A stretch of 64,000 nt of DNA from Acidimicrobiales bacterium (GCA_035531755.1 DATKSK010000049.1:41222-105221), one strand, 5' to 3'. Counted from the stretch's first letter, positions 48,581-56,936 are shown. The notes: generated from the sequence alone by a model not told the origin. Made by a program: numbers and translations.

Positions 48581-48608
48581 GCACCTGCGCCCGCCGAGCC
48601 GGCCCCCC

Positions 48609-49001
48609 CTACTTGACCTCGACGGTCGCCCCTGCCTCTTCGAGCTGGGCCTTCGCCTTGGCGGCGTCGTCCTTGGACACCCGCTCCAGCACCGGCTTGG
48701 GCGCCGAGTCCACCAGGTCCTTGGCCTCCTTGAGCCCGAGGCTGGTGAGGGACCGGACCTCCTTGATGACCTGGATCTTCTTGTCGCCCGCCGCCGTGAG
48801 GACCACGTCGAACTCGGACTGCTCCTCGTCGCCACCGCCGGCGTCACCACCGCCGGCCGCCGGGGCGGCGGCCACGGCGACGGGGGCGGCCGCGGTCACG
48901 CCGAACTTCTCCTCGAACTCCTTCAACAGCTCGGACAGCTCGAGGACGGTGAGGCTGGCGATCCCCTCGAGAATGTCGTCTTTGCTCAACTTCGTGGCCA
49001 T
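48609..49001 (-). CDS. rplL: Ribosomal protein L7/L12 (bL12)
   Basis: The stalk protein that recruits translation GTPases, 130 residues. It has the dimerisation N-domain ([20 protein letters not shown]), an Ala/Gly-rich hinge (~residues 35-58) and the C-domain with [20 protein letters not shown] and ending AGATVEVK. It follows rplJ by 63 bases. Confidence 0.98.
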   Translation of the reverse strand: MATKLSKDDILEGIASLTVLELSELLKEFEEKFGVTAAAPVAVAAAPAAGGGDAGGGDEEQSEFDVVLTAAGDKKIQVIKEVRSLTSLGLKEAKDLVDSAPKPVLERVSKDDAAKAKAQLEEAGATVEVK

Positions 49002-49064
49002 CGTGGATCTGCTCCTTTTGGGTTGCTCGACTGGGTGCTGGTGGTTCGGGGCGTGCCGGGGGCC

Positions 49065-49784
49065 TCAGCCCTCGGTGGTCTCGGCCTCGACGGCCGGCGC
49101 CTCCTGCTCGGTCTCGGTGGCCGGGGCCTCCGCGGCCGGCGCCCCGGCGGTCTCGACGGCCGGGGCCTCGGCGGTCTCTGCGGACGGGGCTTCCGCGGCC
49201 GGCGCCTCGGCGGCCGGGGTCTCGACGGCCGGGGTCTCGACGGACGGGGCCTCTGCCGGCACGCCTCCTCGCTCGTCGACCAGGGCCGAGAGCCCGTAGG
49301 CCAGGTTGCGTGGCAGCGCCTGCAGTAGGCCAGCCAGCTGCTGCAGCGGTGCGGCGATCGCCCCCGCGATCTGGGCCAGGAGCTGCTCGCGCGACGGCAG
49401 GTCGGCCAGCACCGTCAGGTCCTGGGCCGACAGGTAGCCCTCGCCGTAGAGCCCGCCCTTGATCACCAGGTTCGGTGAGGTGCGGGCGTAGTCCCGCAGC
49501 GCCTTGGCCACGGCACTGACCTCACCCGACACGAAGGCGATGGCCGTGGGCCCCTCGAGCAGGGGTGCCAGCGACTCGTGGCTCCCTCCGGCGATGGCCA
49601 GCTTGACCAGGGTGTTCTTGTAGACCTTGTAGTCGCCGCCCACCACCCGGAGGGCGCGGCGCAGGTCGGCCAGCTGGGCCACGGAGAGCCCGCGGTACTC
49701 GGTGAGGATGGCGGCGTCGGCGGCGTCGAGGCGCTCGCGCACCTCGGTGACCACGGCCACCTTCTCGGCCCTTGGCTTGTCCAT
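49065..49784 (-). CDS. rplJ: Ribosomal protein L10 (uL10) with Ala/Glu/Pro tail
   Basis: Anchors L7/L12 to the ribosome. The core (~1-175) shows KVAVVTEVRERLDAADAAIL, TEYRGLSVAQLADLRRALR and YKVYKNTLVKLAIAG. A ~60-residue tail of repeated ETPA/AEAP units follows, giving 239 residues instead of ~170. In L10 the C-terminal helix binds L12 dimers; the tail lies beyond it. The second of two adjacent ATG codons (49784) is better placed after GGAG, six bases away; the first lies only three bases after. Confidence 0.94.
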   Translation of the reverse strand: MDKPRAEKVAVVTEVRERLDAADAAILTEYRGLSVAQLADLRRALRVVGGDYKVYKNTLVKLAIAGGSHESLAPLLEGPTAIAFVSGEVSAVAKALRDYARTSPNLVIKGGLYGEGYLSAQDLTVLADLPSREQLLAQIAGAIAAPLQQLAGLLQALPRNLAYGLSALVDERGGVPAEAPSVETPAVETPAAEAPAAEAPSAETAEAPAVETAGAPAAEAPATETEQEAPAVEAETTEG

Positions 49785-49799
49785 CATCGGCTCCCGTGC

Positions 49800-49990
49800 T
49801 CGGAACGGTGCGGCACCGCTCACCTGCTGCCGTCACCGCATCCGCCGAGCAGGGCCGACGGCCCCACCGAGCTTCGCGTTCGTCGCCTCGTCAGGTGGGC
49901 CCGGAGGCCCCTTGGACGCCACGGAGGCGCACCGGAGGTCTGCAGCGACGGCAAGTTCTCGATCTGTGTGCCGGCCCTCGGGCCGACGGC
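49800..49990 (-). ncRNA. Possible L10 leader (rplJ mRNA regulatory region)
   Basis: The 255-base gap between rplA and rplJ has no gene. On the minus strand it has G+C-rich stem-loops, including AGGGGCC/GGCCCACCT-type pairing around a TCCG loop (near 49895-49912) and segments like GCAGACCTCCGGTG. This is where other bacteria have the L10(L12)4-binding leader that controls rplJL. The match to that structure is only by position and general form, and bounds are approximate. Confidence 0.35.
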
Positions 49991-50039
49991 GCAATCTACA
50001 CGCTGGACCGCACGCCTCCCACCGAGGCGGCGAGACCCC

Positions 50040-50759
50040 CTACGCCGAGGCGGCGAGGTCCTCGTCGAGCTCTCGGGCCCGGGCCGGGTCGATGCGGATG
50101 CCGGGGCCCATCGTGGAGGAGATCGTGACGGCGCGCAGGTAGCGGCCCTTGGACGCGGCCGGCTTCGCCCGCATGAGCTCCTCGATCACGGCGTGGACGT
50201 TCTGGAGCAGCTGCTCGCGCGTGAAGGAGGCCTTGCCCACCCGCACGTGCACGTTGCCGACCTTGTCGGTGCGGTACTCGACCCTGCCGCCCTTGAACTC
50301 GGCGACGGCCTTGCCGACGTCGGTCGTGACCGTCCCGGTCTTCGGGTTCGGCATGAGGCCGCGGGGCCCGAGCACGCGTCCGAGCTTGCCCACCTGGCCC
50401 ATCAGGTCGGGCGTGGCGATGGCCACGTCGAAGTCGAGGAACCCGGCCTCGACCCGGGCCACCAGATCGTCGGCGCCGACCTCGTCGGCTTCGGCCGCCC
50501 TGGCCTCGGCGGCGGCCTCGCCGGCGGCGAACACCACGACCCGGGCCGTCCGGCCCGTCCCCGCCGGCAGGCTCAGGGTGCCCCGGACGATCTGGTCGGC
50601 CTTGCGGGGGTCCACGCCGAGCCGGACCGCGAGCTCGGCAGTCTCGTCGAAGGACGCCGAAGCCGTCTCCTTCACGAAGTCCACCGCCTCGGAAGGCGAG
50701 TAGAGATGCTGCCGGTCGAAGCGCTCGAGCGCGGCCTGGTATTTCTTGCCCTTGTGCAC
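50040..50759 (-). CDS. rplA: Ribosomal protein L1 (uL1)
   Basis: The L1-stalk protein that helps release E-site tRNA, 239 residues. It has [39 protein letters not shown] and [26 protein letters not shown]. The start is GTG, 39 bases after rplK. Confidence 0.98.
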   Translation of the reverse strand: MHKGKKYQAALERFDRQHLYSPSEAVDFVKETASASFDETAELAVRLGVDPRKADQIVRGTLSLPAGTGRTARVVVFAAGEAAAEARAAEADEVGADDLVARVEAGFLDFDVAIATPDLMGQVGKLGRVLGPRGLMPNPKTGTVTTDVGKAVAEFKGGRVEYRTDKVGNVHVRVGKASFTREQLLQNVHAVIEELMRAKPAASKGRYLRAVTISSTMGPGIRIDPARARELDEDLAASA

Positions 50760-50798
50760 GTCGGGGCTCCTCCTCGTCGTTTCGTGTGCCGCCGGGCC

Positions 50799-51233
50799 TC
50801 AGCCCTCGACGGCGATGCCCATCGACCGTGCCGTGCCGGCGACCTGTCGTTTGGCGGCATCGATGTCGGCCGTGTTGAGGTCGGGCAGCTTGACCGTGGC
50901 GATCTGGGTGACCTGAGCGTCGGTGATCGACCCGGCCCGCTCCCGGCCCGTGGCCGTGGCGCCCTTGTCGATACCGGCCGCCTCCCTGATGAGTGCCGGG
51001 GTCGGGGGGGTCTTCAGGACGAAGGAGAACGAGCGGTCCTCGTAGATGGTGATCTCGACGGGCACGATCGTGCCCCGCTGGTTCTCCGTGGCGGCGTTGT
51101 ACTGCTTGCAGAACTCCATGGTCTGCACGCCGTGCGGGCCGAGCGCCGTGCCGACCGGCGGCGCGGGCGTGGCTCCCCCCGCGGGGAGCTGGATCTTCAC
51201 GACCGCGAGGGTCTTCTTCTTCTTCGGGGGCAT
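50799..51233 (-). CDS. rplK: Ribosomal protein L11 (uL11)
   Basis: A GTPase-centre protein of 144 residues. It has [20 protein letters not shown], the [21 protein letters not shown] block and ends [21 protein letters not shown]. It follows nusG by 21 bases, as usual. Confidence 0.98.
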   Translation of the reverse strand: MPPKKKKTLAVVKIQLPAGGATPAPPVGTALGPHGVQTMEFCKQYNAATENQRGTIVPVEITIYEDRSFSFVLKTPPTPALIREAAGIDKGATATGRERAGSITDAQVTQIATVKLPDLNTADIDAAKRQVAGTARSMGIAVEG

Positions 51234-51254
51234 GGCGGAGGGCCTCCTGCGGGC

Positions 51255-52097
51255 CTAGAGCTTGGCGACCTGGCTGAATTCGAGCTCGACCGGCGTCTCC
51301 CGGCCGAAGATGTTGACCAGCACCTTGAGCTTGAGCTGGTCCTCGTTGATCTCGTCGATCTGGCCCGAGAAGTCCGCGAACGGCCCTTCCTTCACGCGCA
51401 CCGTCTCGCCCACCTCGTACTCGAGGCGGGGGCGGGTCTTCTTGATGGGCTCGGAGCCACCCTCGACCTTCACCTGCAGGATGCTCTCGACCTCACGGCG
51501 CGACAGCGGCGTGGGCTTGGTCCCGGGGCCGACGAAGCCGGTCACGCCCGGGGTGTTGCGGATCACGGACCACGAGTCGTCATCGAGGTCGCAGCGGGTC
51601 AGGAGGTAGCCGGGGAAGACCTTCTTCTGGACCACCACCTTCTTGCCGTTCTTGAACTCGACGACGTCCTCCATGGGGATCACGACCTCGAAGATCCGGT
51701 CCTCCATGTTCATCGAGACGATCCGGCTCTCGAGGTTGGACTTCACCTTGTTCTCGTAGCCGGCGTAGGTGTGCACCACGAACCAGCGCCCAGGCCGGTC
51801 GTAGGGGCTCTCCACCACGAGCGGCATGTCCTCGTCGAAGTCGTCGTCGCCCTGGCCGTTGACCCCGGCACCACCGGTCCAGCCCCCGAGGGTCGTGCCC
51901 GGGTCCGTGCCGGCCGTCGCCACGGCCTCGTCGGCGGGGGCCACGGTGTCACCGGCGTCGGCGTCGGCGTCGGCGTCCACGTCGGGCTCGGCGCTCCCCG
52001 ACGGGTCGGCCGCCGCGACCTGCGCCTCCTCGAGGGCGTCGGCCGGGGCTGCGCCGGCGGCGGGGCCGTCCTCGGTCTGGAGGTCGAAATCGCTCAT
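51255..52097 (-). CDS. nusG: Transcription antitermination factor NusG, long N-terminal tail
   Basis: Binds RNA polymerase and couples it to ribosomes and Rho. The NGN domain starts about residue 103 ([19 protein letters not shown]) and contains [20 protein letters not shown]; the KOW domain has [20 protein letters not shown]. Before it are ~100 acidic, low-complexity residues with a run [10 protein letters not shown] and DDDFDED. Some actinobacterial NusG have similar but shorter tails. The ATG at 52097 overlaps the secE stop as ATGA, which fixes the start. Confidence 0.95.
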   Translation of the reverse strand: MSDFDLQTEDGPAAGAAPADALEEAQVAAADPSGSAEPDVDADADADAGDTVAPADEAVATAGTDPGTTLGGWTGGAGVNGQGDDDFDEDMPLVVESPYDRPGRWFVVHTYAGYENKVKSNLESRIVSMNMEDRIFEVVIPMEDVVEFKNGKKVVVQKKVFPGYLLTRCDLDDDSWSVIRNTPGVTGFVGPGTKPTPLSRREVESILQVKVEGGSEPIKKTRPRLEYEVGETVRVKEGPFADFSGQIDEINEDQLKLKVLVNIFGRETPVELEFSQVAKL

Positions 52098-52402
52098 GAC
52101 TTGAAGAGGAAGATCACCGCGTGGGAGAACGCGTAGTTCAGGACGAAGATCAGGCTGACGAGCAGCACGAGGACCAGGAAGACGATGGTGGCGGAGTTCG
52201 CCACCTCCTTCCTCGTCGGCCAGGCCACCTGTCGGAGCTCGGAGCGGACGTCCCGGAAGAAGTCCGCCACACGGCTCGTGGCCGAGGTCTCGGGCGCGGC
52301 GGTGGGCCGGGTGCGGGGCGGGGCCGTGCGCCGGGCCGCGGGAGAGCCGTCGGCCTCGATCTGGCCCTGGCGCTGCATCATGCGCTTCATCTCTCGGTTC
52401 AC
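52094..52402 (-). CDS. secE: Protein translocase subunit SecE
   Basis: The clamp subunit of SecYEG, 102 residues. A ~45-residue Pro/Arg/Thr-rich cytoplasmic tail precedes the amphipathic helix ([20 protein letters not shown]) and one membrane helix ([20 protein letters not shown]). The start is a GTG 28 bases after the CCA end of tRNA-Trp, so the tRNA and secE may share a transcript. Confidence 0.95.
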   Translation of the reverse strand: MNREMKRMMQRQGQIEADGSPAARRTAPPRTRPTAAPETSATSRVADFFRDVRSELRQVAWPTRKEVANSATIVFLVLVLLVSLIFVLNYAFSHAVIFLFKS

Positions 52403-52430
52403 AGCTGTTGCACGCCTTTCGACGGCCAGA

Positions 52431-52506
52431 TGGCAGGGCAGGAGGGACTCGAACCCCCAACCGCCGGTTTTGGAGACCGGTGCTCTACCAGTTGAGCTAC
52501 TGCCCT
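52431..52506 (-). tRNA. tRNA-Trp (CCA)
   Basis: A full cloverleaf with acceptor AGGGCAG/CTGCCCT, D-arm AGCTCAACTGGTAGAGC, anticodon loop CTCCAAA and T-arm GGTTCGAGTCC. The anticodon is CCA. The 3' CCA (52433-52431) is encoded. It lies between rpmG and secE. Confidence 0.97.
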
Positions 52507-52660
52507 TCGGCGGCCAGGACGCCGGTCACCGGCAAGGCGGCCATGGGGGCCGAACAGCCAGGTTACCACCGGCCGCGACGGCGCTCCCGTCGACGGCCGG
52601 CGCTCCTGGGCGCCCGGGCCGGCCCGGCGGGGCCGGTGGACCCCGGGGCCACCCCGTCGG

Positions 52661-52825
52661 TCAGCGGGTCTCCTTGTGGAGGGTGTGCTTGCGGTCCCAG
52701 CGGCAGAACTTGGTGAGCTCGATGCGCTCCCGGTCGTTCTGCTTGTTCTTCATGGTGATGTAGTTGCGGCGCTTGCAGACCTCGCAGGCCAGCGTCACCT
52801 GCACCCGCTTCTCGTTCTTGGCCAT
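52661..52825 (-). CDS. rpmG: Ribosomal protein L33 (bL33)
   Basis: A 54-residue 50S protein. It starts [20 protein letters not shown], continues [20 protein letters not shown] and ends [14 protein letters not shown]. The first zinc pair (CEVC) is intact but the second, usually CxxC, reads CRWD, so one of four ligands is replaced by Asp. It lies between tRNA-Met and tRNA-Trp, the usual place. Confidence 0.96.
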   Translation of the reverse strand: MAKNEKRVQVTLACEVCKRRNYITMKNKQNDRERIELTKFCRWDRKHTLHKETR

Positions 52826-52878
52826 CGCTGCACTCCTCCTCGAACCACCCGCACGGGGCGGGCCACATGATCTCCACC

Positions 52879-52955
52879 TGGTAGCGGCGGCGGGACTCGA
52901 ACCCGCGACCCCACGATTATGAGCCGTGTGCTCTGACCGACTGAGCTACGCCGCC
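52879..52955 (-). tRNA. tRNA-Met (CAT), elongator
   Basis: A full cloverleaf with acceptor GGCGGCG/CGCCGCT (G1-U72 wobble), D-arm AGCTCAGTCGGTCAGAGC, anticodon loop CTCATAA and T-arm GGTTCGAGTCC. CCA is encoded at 52881-52879. The acceptor pairs at 1-72, so it is an elongator and not the initiator. Confidence 0.96.
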
Positions 52956-52960
52956 AGGGG

Positions 52961-53032
52961 AGCCCCCTGTCGGAATCGAACCGACGACACCAGCCTTACC
53001 ATGGCTGTGCTCTGCCGACTGAGCTAAGGGGG
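52961..53032 (-). tRNA. tRNA-Thr (GGT)
   Basis: A full cloverleaf with acceptor GCCCCCT/AGGGGGC, D-arm AGCTCAGTCGGCAGAGC, anticodon stem CAGCC/GGCTG with loop ATGGTAA, and T-arm GGTTCGATTCC. CCA is not encoded. It is first in the tRNA-rpmG-secE cluster; TAGGCT at 53064-53059 may be its -10 box. Confidence 0.96.
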
Positions 53033-53126
53033 CGAGCGCGGCAACTCCGCGGCGGACGAGCCTAGTCGCGACGCGTCGACCCTCCCCCGGCCGACGGCCG
53101 GGCCGGAGGGCCCCGGAGGCTCCCGG

Positions 53127-53132
53127 TACCAT
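53127..53132 (+). promoter_or_regulatory. -10 box for the GNAT gene (leaderless)
   Basis: TACCAT ends six bases before the ATG at 53139, fits TANNNT and has no Shine-Dalgarno behind it. It is the same hexamer as before udg, also at six bases. Confidence 0.5.
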
Positions 53133-53138
53133 CGGGCG

Positions 53139-53624
53139 ATGGACGTCCGGCTCGCGCGAGTGGAGGACGCCGAGGCGATCCGGGCCATCTACAACGCCGA
53201 GGTCACGGGGTCGACCGTCACCTTCGACCTGGAGCCCCGGACAGGCGAGCAGCAGCTGGCCTGGATCGCCCACCACCAGGGGGCGCACCCCGCCATCGTC
53301 GCCGTCGAGGGCGCCACGGTCACCGGCTTCGGGTCGCTGTCGGCGTTCCGGGACCGGCCCGCCTACGCCACCACGGTGGAGGACTCCCTCTACGTGGAGC
53401 AGGGCTGGCGGGGGAAGGGCGTGGGCCGCCTCCTGCTCGCCCAGCTCGTCGATTTGGCGGGGGCCCACGGCTTCCACACCGTGATCGGGCGCGCCTCGGG
53501 GGACAACGCCGCCTCGATCGCTCTTCACCAGGCGTGCGGCTTCACCCTCGTCGGCGTCGAGCGGGAGGTGGGGCGGAAGTTCGGCCGCTGGATCGACGTG
53601 GCCGTCCTCCAGCGGATGCTCTGA
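53139..53624 (+). CDS. GNAT N-acetyltransferase, phosphinothricin-acetyltransferase-like
   Basis: A 161-residue acetyltransferase. It has the Pat/YncA start VRLARVEDAEAIRAIYNAEV, the acetyl-CoA motif VEQGWRGKGVGRLLLAQLVD, then IGRASGDNAASIALHQACGF and the end VGVEREVGRKFGRWIDVAVLQRML. Members acetylate phosphinothricin, methionine sulfoximine or other small amines; the real substrate cannot be read from sequence. It is the first plus-strand gene of the window and ends in a tandem-repeat region. Confidence 0.88.
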   Translation: MDVRLARVEDAEAIRAIYNAEVTGSTVTFDLEPRTGEQQLAWIAHHQGAHPAIVAVEGATVTGFGSLSAFRDRPAYATTVEDSLYVEQGWRGKGVGRLLLAQLVDLAGAHGFHTVIGRASGDNAASIALHQACGFTLVGVEREVGRKFGRWIDVAVLQRML

Positions 53625-53697
53625 CCCGCCGGGGCCGGTGCGCTGGCCCGCCGGCCGGTGCTCTGGTCCGCCGACCGGTGCTCTGGGGTCCGCCGCC
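53614..53697. repeat. 20-23-bp tandem repeat at the GNAT gene end
   Basis: Four imperfect copies (53614-53636, 53637-53656, 53657-53676, 53677-53697) of a unit like GGTGCTCTGGTCCGCCGACC. The first copy overlaps the last three codons and the stop of the GNAT gene; the others fill the gap to the convergent mannosyltransferase gene. Confidence 0.75.
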
Positions 53698-53729
53698 GGC
53701 CGCGCCGCCCGGCCCGGGAACGCGGTGCG

Positions 53730-55424
53730 TCAGGCCTCGGCGTAGTCGAGCGCCGCGGGCGGCTCGGCGTCGGGCCGCGAGGGGCCGCCCCGGCGGCGCC
53801 ACCGCGGCAGCAGGCGCTCGCGGTCGAAGGGGGACAGGGGCACGGTCAGGATCGCCAGGCACACGAGCAGCGCCAGCGCCACTGACAAGGGGTCGGCGCT
53901 GAAGAGGTCCCCGAGCAGCTGCTTGCCCGCCGGGAGCCCGATGAACGCCGACGCGATCGACGACCCCACGATGAGGGTGCGGACCTTGCCCGTCGCCACC
54001 GGCGCTAGGAGCACGAGCCCCCACGACAGGTACCACGGCTGGACGACGGGCCCGAGGGCGACCACGAGCAGCAAGGTCAGGCCCATGGCGCGCAGCGACC
54101 CGATGCGGTCGGAACGAAGCAGCAGCCACACCCCGGCGCCCAGGGCGACGCCGAGCCCGGCGGCGCGCGTCACCGACAGCATGCCGTGCAGGGAGACGCC
54201 GAGGCCCACGAGATGCGCCAGGTCGGTCAGGAGGATCCCCACGCCCGTGGCGGGCGCCACCCACGACCGCACCGTCCCGGGCGTGGCCAGGTTGAGCACC
54301 CAGCTCCACCCGAGGCCCGTGACGAGCGACAGCGCCCCCATCACCCCACCGGCCATGAGGCCCGCCGTCACCACCGGCCGCACGCGGGCGCGCAGGGGCA
54401 GACCGGTGCCCATCCACTCCCAGCCGATGTAGAGGATGCCGAGGGCGGCCGGCACCTTCACCGCGGCGGCCAGCGCGCACAGCACGATCCCGGCGACGGG
54501 TCTCCCGCGGCGCGCCACGGCCAGGCCCGCCAGCAGCAGGCCGAGCATCAGGGCGTCGTTGTGGGCACCCCCCACGAGATGCAGGATCGTCACCGGATTG
54601 AGCACGGCGACCGTGAACGCGTAGGACGGATCTCGCCCCAGGCTGCGCGCCAGTGTCGGGACAGACAGGGCCATGAGGGCCACGCCGACGAGGGCGAGGA
54701 GCCGCAGCAGCACCAGGTTGACGAGCTCGTGGTGCATCGACACGCTCGTGAGGACGCCGTCGACCTCCATGAACAGCGGCCCGTAGGGGACGGGCGTGTT
54801 GAGCCAGAAGTGGTCGACGAGCGACACCGACGGGGCCGCCCCGAGCACGCCCGGGCCGTAGTGGTACGGGCTGATGTGGTGGCTCATCATCTCGCCCTGG
54901 GCGGCGTAGCTGTAGATGTCCTTGCTGAACAGCGGCGGCACCAGCAGCAGCGGCAGGATCCACAGCGCGGCCACGGCGACGAGCTTCCTGACCGGCACGC
55001 CCTCGACCTTGGAGAGCGTGCGGATGAGGCCGTACCAGACGCGCATGAAGAGCACGAGCCCGCCGTACACGGCGACCAGCCCGAGGAACAGCCAGTGCGA
55101 CGAGCCCTGCTCCCCGACGGCGGGGACGCCGAAGAACCACGCGCCCGCCTTCTTCAGCACGAAGGGCGACCGCTGCTGCACCACGCCCGCGGTGATGGCG
55201 GTGATGGCGACGAACCCGAGGATGGCGGGGCGCACGAGCAGGCGCGAGCCGTCGCCGGCCACGGCGCCGGGCTCGAGGTCGGGGCCCACCAGTGCGCTCA
55301 TGGGCCAGCGCGACCGCACCGCCTCGTCCCACACGGTCAGGCGGTTCAACAGGCGGTCGAGACCGGGGACGGCCGAGGGATCGAAGCCGCGACCGACGGC
55401 GGCCGTCCTGCCCAGTACACCCAT
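53730..55424 (-). CDS. Polyprenol-phosphomannose alpha-1,6-mannosyltransferase, MptB-like
   Basis: An integral membrane GT-C enzyme of 564 residues with over ten hydrophobic helices. It has the loop LFSKDIYSYAAQGEMMSHHI with an acidic residue typical of GT-C enzymes, NPVTILHLVGGAHNDALMLG and VVQPWYLSWGLVLLAPVA. These resemble MptA/MptB, which extend mannan chains of lipomannan in corynebacteria and mycobacteria. The start ATG at 55424 is preferred over a TTG seven codons earlier. A promoter candidate is about 110 bases upstream. Lipid-linked sugar donor is likely but not shown. Confidence 0.83.
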   Translation of the reverse strand: MGVLGRTAAVGRGFDPSAVPGLDRLLNRLTVWDEAVRSRWPMSALVGPDLEPGAVAGDGSRLLVRPAILGFVAITAITAGVVQQRSPFVLKKAGAWFFGVPAVGEQGSSHWLFLGLVAVYGGLVLFMRVWYGLIRTLSKVEGVPVRKLVAVAALWILPLLLVPPLFSKDIYSYAAQGEMMSHHISPYHYGPGVLGAAPSVSLVDHFWLNTPVPYGPLFMEVDGVLTSVSMHHELVNLVLLRLLALVGVALMALSVPTLARSLGRDPSYAFTVAVLNPVTILHLVGGAHNDALMLGLLLAGLAVARRGRPVAGIVLCALAAAVKVPAALGILYIGWEWMGTGLPLRARVRPVVTAGLMAGGVMGALSLVTGLGWSWVLNLATPGTVRSWVAPATGVGILLTDLAHLVGLGVSLHGMLSVTRAAGLGVALGAGVWLLLRSDRIGSLRAMGLTLLLVVALGPVVQPWYLSWGLVLLAPVATGKVRTLIVGSSIASAFIGLPAGKQLLGDLFSADPLSVALALLVCLAILTVPLSPFDRERLLPRWRRRGGPSRPDAEPPAALDYAEA

Positions 55425-55535
55425 CGCCTCGGTCCTCGTTCCCAACGTTCCGCGAGCTGGTCCGTGCCCTCGCGCCGGTGGCCGTCCCTACGCCGCCCGG
55501 GCCGGCCGCAACGAACCGGACACGTTCGTAACGGC

Positions 55536-55563
55536 ATTGTAATGAACGGTGGAGCCCGGGCAA
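55536..55563 (-). promoter_or_regulatory. Promoter for the mannosyltransferase gene
   Basis: On the minus strand TTGCCC (55563-55558), 16 bases, TACAAT (55541-55536), in a locally AT-rich spot. The -10 matches TATAAT at five of six bases. The leader would be about 105 bases. Confidence 0.55.
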
Positions 55564-55596
55564 GTGCGCCCCGGGGGGCCGTCGGGACCCGCTGCG

Positions 55597-55678
55597 TGGG
55601 CCGGGAAGGATTCGAACCTTCGTAGGCTGTGCCGGCAGATTTACAGTCTGCTCCCTTTGGCCGCTCGGGCACCGACCC
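55597..55678 (-). tRNA. tRNA-Tyr (GTA)
   Basis: A class II tRNA with acceptor GGGTCGG/CCGGCCC, anticodon arm CAGACTGTAAATCTG, a long variable arm and T-arm GGTTCGAATCC. CCA is not encoded. It is transcribed divergently from yajQ. Confidence 0.96.
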
Positions 55679-55688
55679 GCGAGGCGAG

Positions 55689-55716
55689 ACCATACCGCGG
55701 TCGCCTCGGGGCCGAA
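55689..55716 (-). promoter_or_regulatory. Promoter candidate for tRNA-Tyr
   Basis: On the minus strand TTCGGC (55716-55711), 16 bases, TATGGT (55694-55689). The -10 ends 10 bases before the mature 5' end, giving a very short leader. Confidence 0.4.
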
Positions 55717-55737
55717 GTGGCCCTGATCGGCCGGCAC

Positions 55738-55743
55738 TATCGT
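55738..55743 (+). promoter_or_regulatory. -10 box for yajQ (leaderless)
   Basis: TATCGT ends seven bases before the yajQ ATG at 55751. It fits TANNNT; no Shine-Dalgarno lies between. Confidence 0.5.
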
Positions 55744-55750
55744 GGTCCGC

Positions 55751-56239
55751 ATGCCCACCTTCGACGTCGTCTCAGAGGTCGACATGCAGGAGGTCCGCAA
55801 CGCCGTCGACCAGGCCAACCGTGAAGCCGGCACCCGGTTCGACTTCAAGGGGACCGACTCCGAGATCGAGCTCGGCGAGAAGGACATGGTGCTGCGCTCT
55901 TCGACCGAGGACCGACTGCGGGCACTGCACCAGGTCCTCCAGGAGAAGCTGGTCCGGCGCGAGGTGTCGCTCAAGGCGCTCGAGGACGGCAAGGTCGAGG
56001 AGGCCTCCAAGGGGACGGTCCGCCAGCGCATCGCCATCAACGCCGGGATCTCCGCCGACCACGCCAAGCGCATCAACAAGTTCGTGAAGGACCTGAACCT
56101 GAAAGGCGTGTCGTCACAGGCGCAGGGCGACCAGCTCCGGGTGTCGGGGAAGAAGCGCGACGACCTCCAGGGCGTCATCAAGGCGCTCAAGGAGCACGAC
56201 TTCGGGATCCCCCTGCAGTTCCAGAACTTCCGAGACTGA
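55751..56239 (+). CDS. yajQ: YajQ family nucleotide-binding protein
   Basis: A 162-residue protein of the UPF0234 family with two ferredoxin-like folds. It begins MPTFDVVSEVDMQEVRNAVD and has FDFKGTDSEIEL, KGTVRQRIAINAGISADHAKRINKFVKD and ends HDFGIPLQFQNFRD. Some members bind cyclic di-GMP or tRNA; the exact role is unknown. The ATG at 55751 is preferred over a GTG three codons earlier because it matches the family start and the leaderless box. Confidence 0.95.
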   Translation: MPTFDVVSEVDMQEVRNAVDQANREAGTRFDFKGTDSEIELGEKDMVLRSSTEDRLRALHQVLQEKLVRREVSLKALEDGKVEEASKGTVRQRIAINAGISADHAKRINKFVKDLNLKGVSSQAQGDQLRVSGKKRDDLQGVIKALKEHDFGIPLQFQNFRD

Positions 56240-56337
56240 CGTCACGGGGCTGGAGCGGGCCGAGTCCGGGGACCGGCCGGCCGTCGGGGAGTCGGTCCGT
56301 CAGGTGCCCGCCGTGCCCGGCGCACGCACGGCTGCGC

Positions 56338-56871
56338 TCAGGGCTCGGCCCCTTCGACCTCCACCGCCGCCTCCACGAACAGCTCCGCCTCGGCCTGCGC
56401 CTCGAGCTCGATGACCGGGTGCACCTTGAACAGGCGGTTGAAGACCAGGAACTTCACCACCCACAGGATGGCGAAGGCACCGGTGTTCGCCCCCTCGACG
56501 AGCACCGTCCGCCCGAAGTGGTGGAGGTGGTGCACGTCACTGAGGTGCTGGGCCTGGGACGCCGTGAAGATCGACAGCGCCAGCCCGGCGGCGGACATCG
56601 TCCAGAACGGGACGACCTCCTTGAGGATGTGCGAGCGCCCGTTCTTCCCCCACGACCAGCTGCGGTTGAGGTAGTAGGCCGGGACGCTGGCCACCAGGTT
56701 GGCGAAGACCGTGCTCGGAACCTCCGTCCACAGACGCAGCACGCCGTAGACGAGGCCCAGGATGCTGAACGACACCACGGTCGAGATGACCGACACCATG
56801 GCGTAGCGGACGAGCTTCTTCCCCGTCGGAGTGTGGTACAGGCGCCACAGGCGCACCAGGGCGTCGACCAT
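56338..56871 (-). CDS. GtrA-like membrane protein
   Basis: A small membrane protein of 177 residues with four hydrophobic helices, including RYAMVSVISTVVSFSILGLV, and the GtrA-type segment ANLVASVPAYYLNRSWSWGK. GtrA proteins are thought to move or assist polyprenyl-linked sugars in surface glycan synthesis. It ends in an acidic Glu/Ala tail. The ATG at 56871 was preferred over a TTG nine codons earlier: the codons between are AT-ending, unlike real genes here, and contain a TAAATT box exactly seven bases before the ATG. Confidence 0.82.
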   Translation of the reverse strand: MVDALVRLWRLYHTPTGKKLVRYAMVSVISTVVSFSILGLVYGVLRLWTEVPSTVFANLVASVPAYYLNRSWSWGKNGRSHILKEVVPFWTMSAAGLALSIFTASQAQHLSDVHHLHHFGRTVLVEGANTGAFAILWVVKFLVFNRLFKVHPVIELEAQAEAELFVEAAVEVEGAEP

Positions 56872-56878
56872 CCGGGCC

Positions 56879-56884
56879 AATTTA
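56879..56884 (-). promoter_or_regulatory. -10 box for the GtrA-like gene (leaderless)
   Basis: TAAATT on the minus strand ends seven bases before the ATG at 56871, in the most AT-rich patch nearby. No Shine-Dalgarno is present. Confidence 0.55.
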
Positions 56885-56936
56885 GCCGTAGCAGGCAATT
56901 AACGGCCAGGCGGCCCCCGCCCGGCCACCGGTTCCC

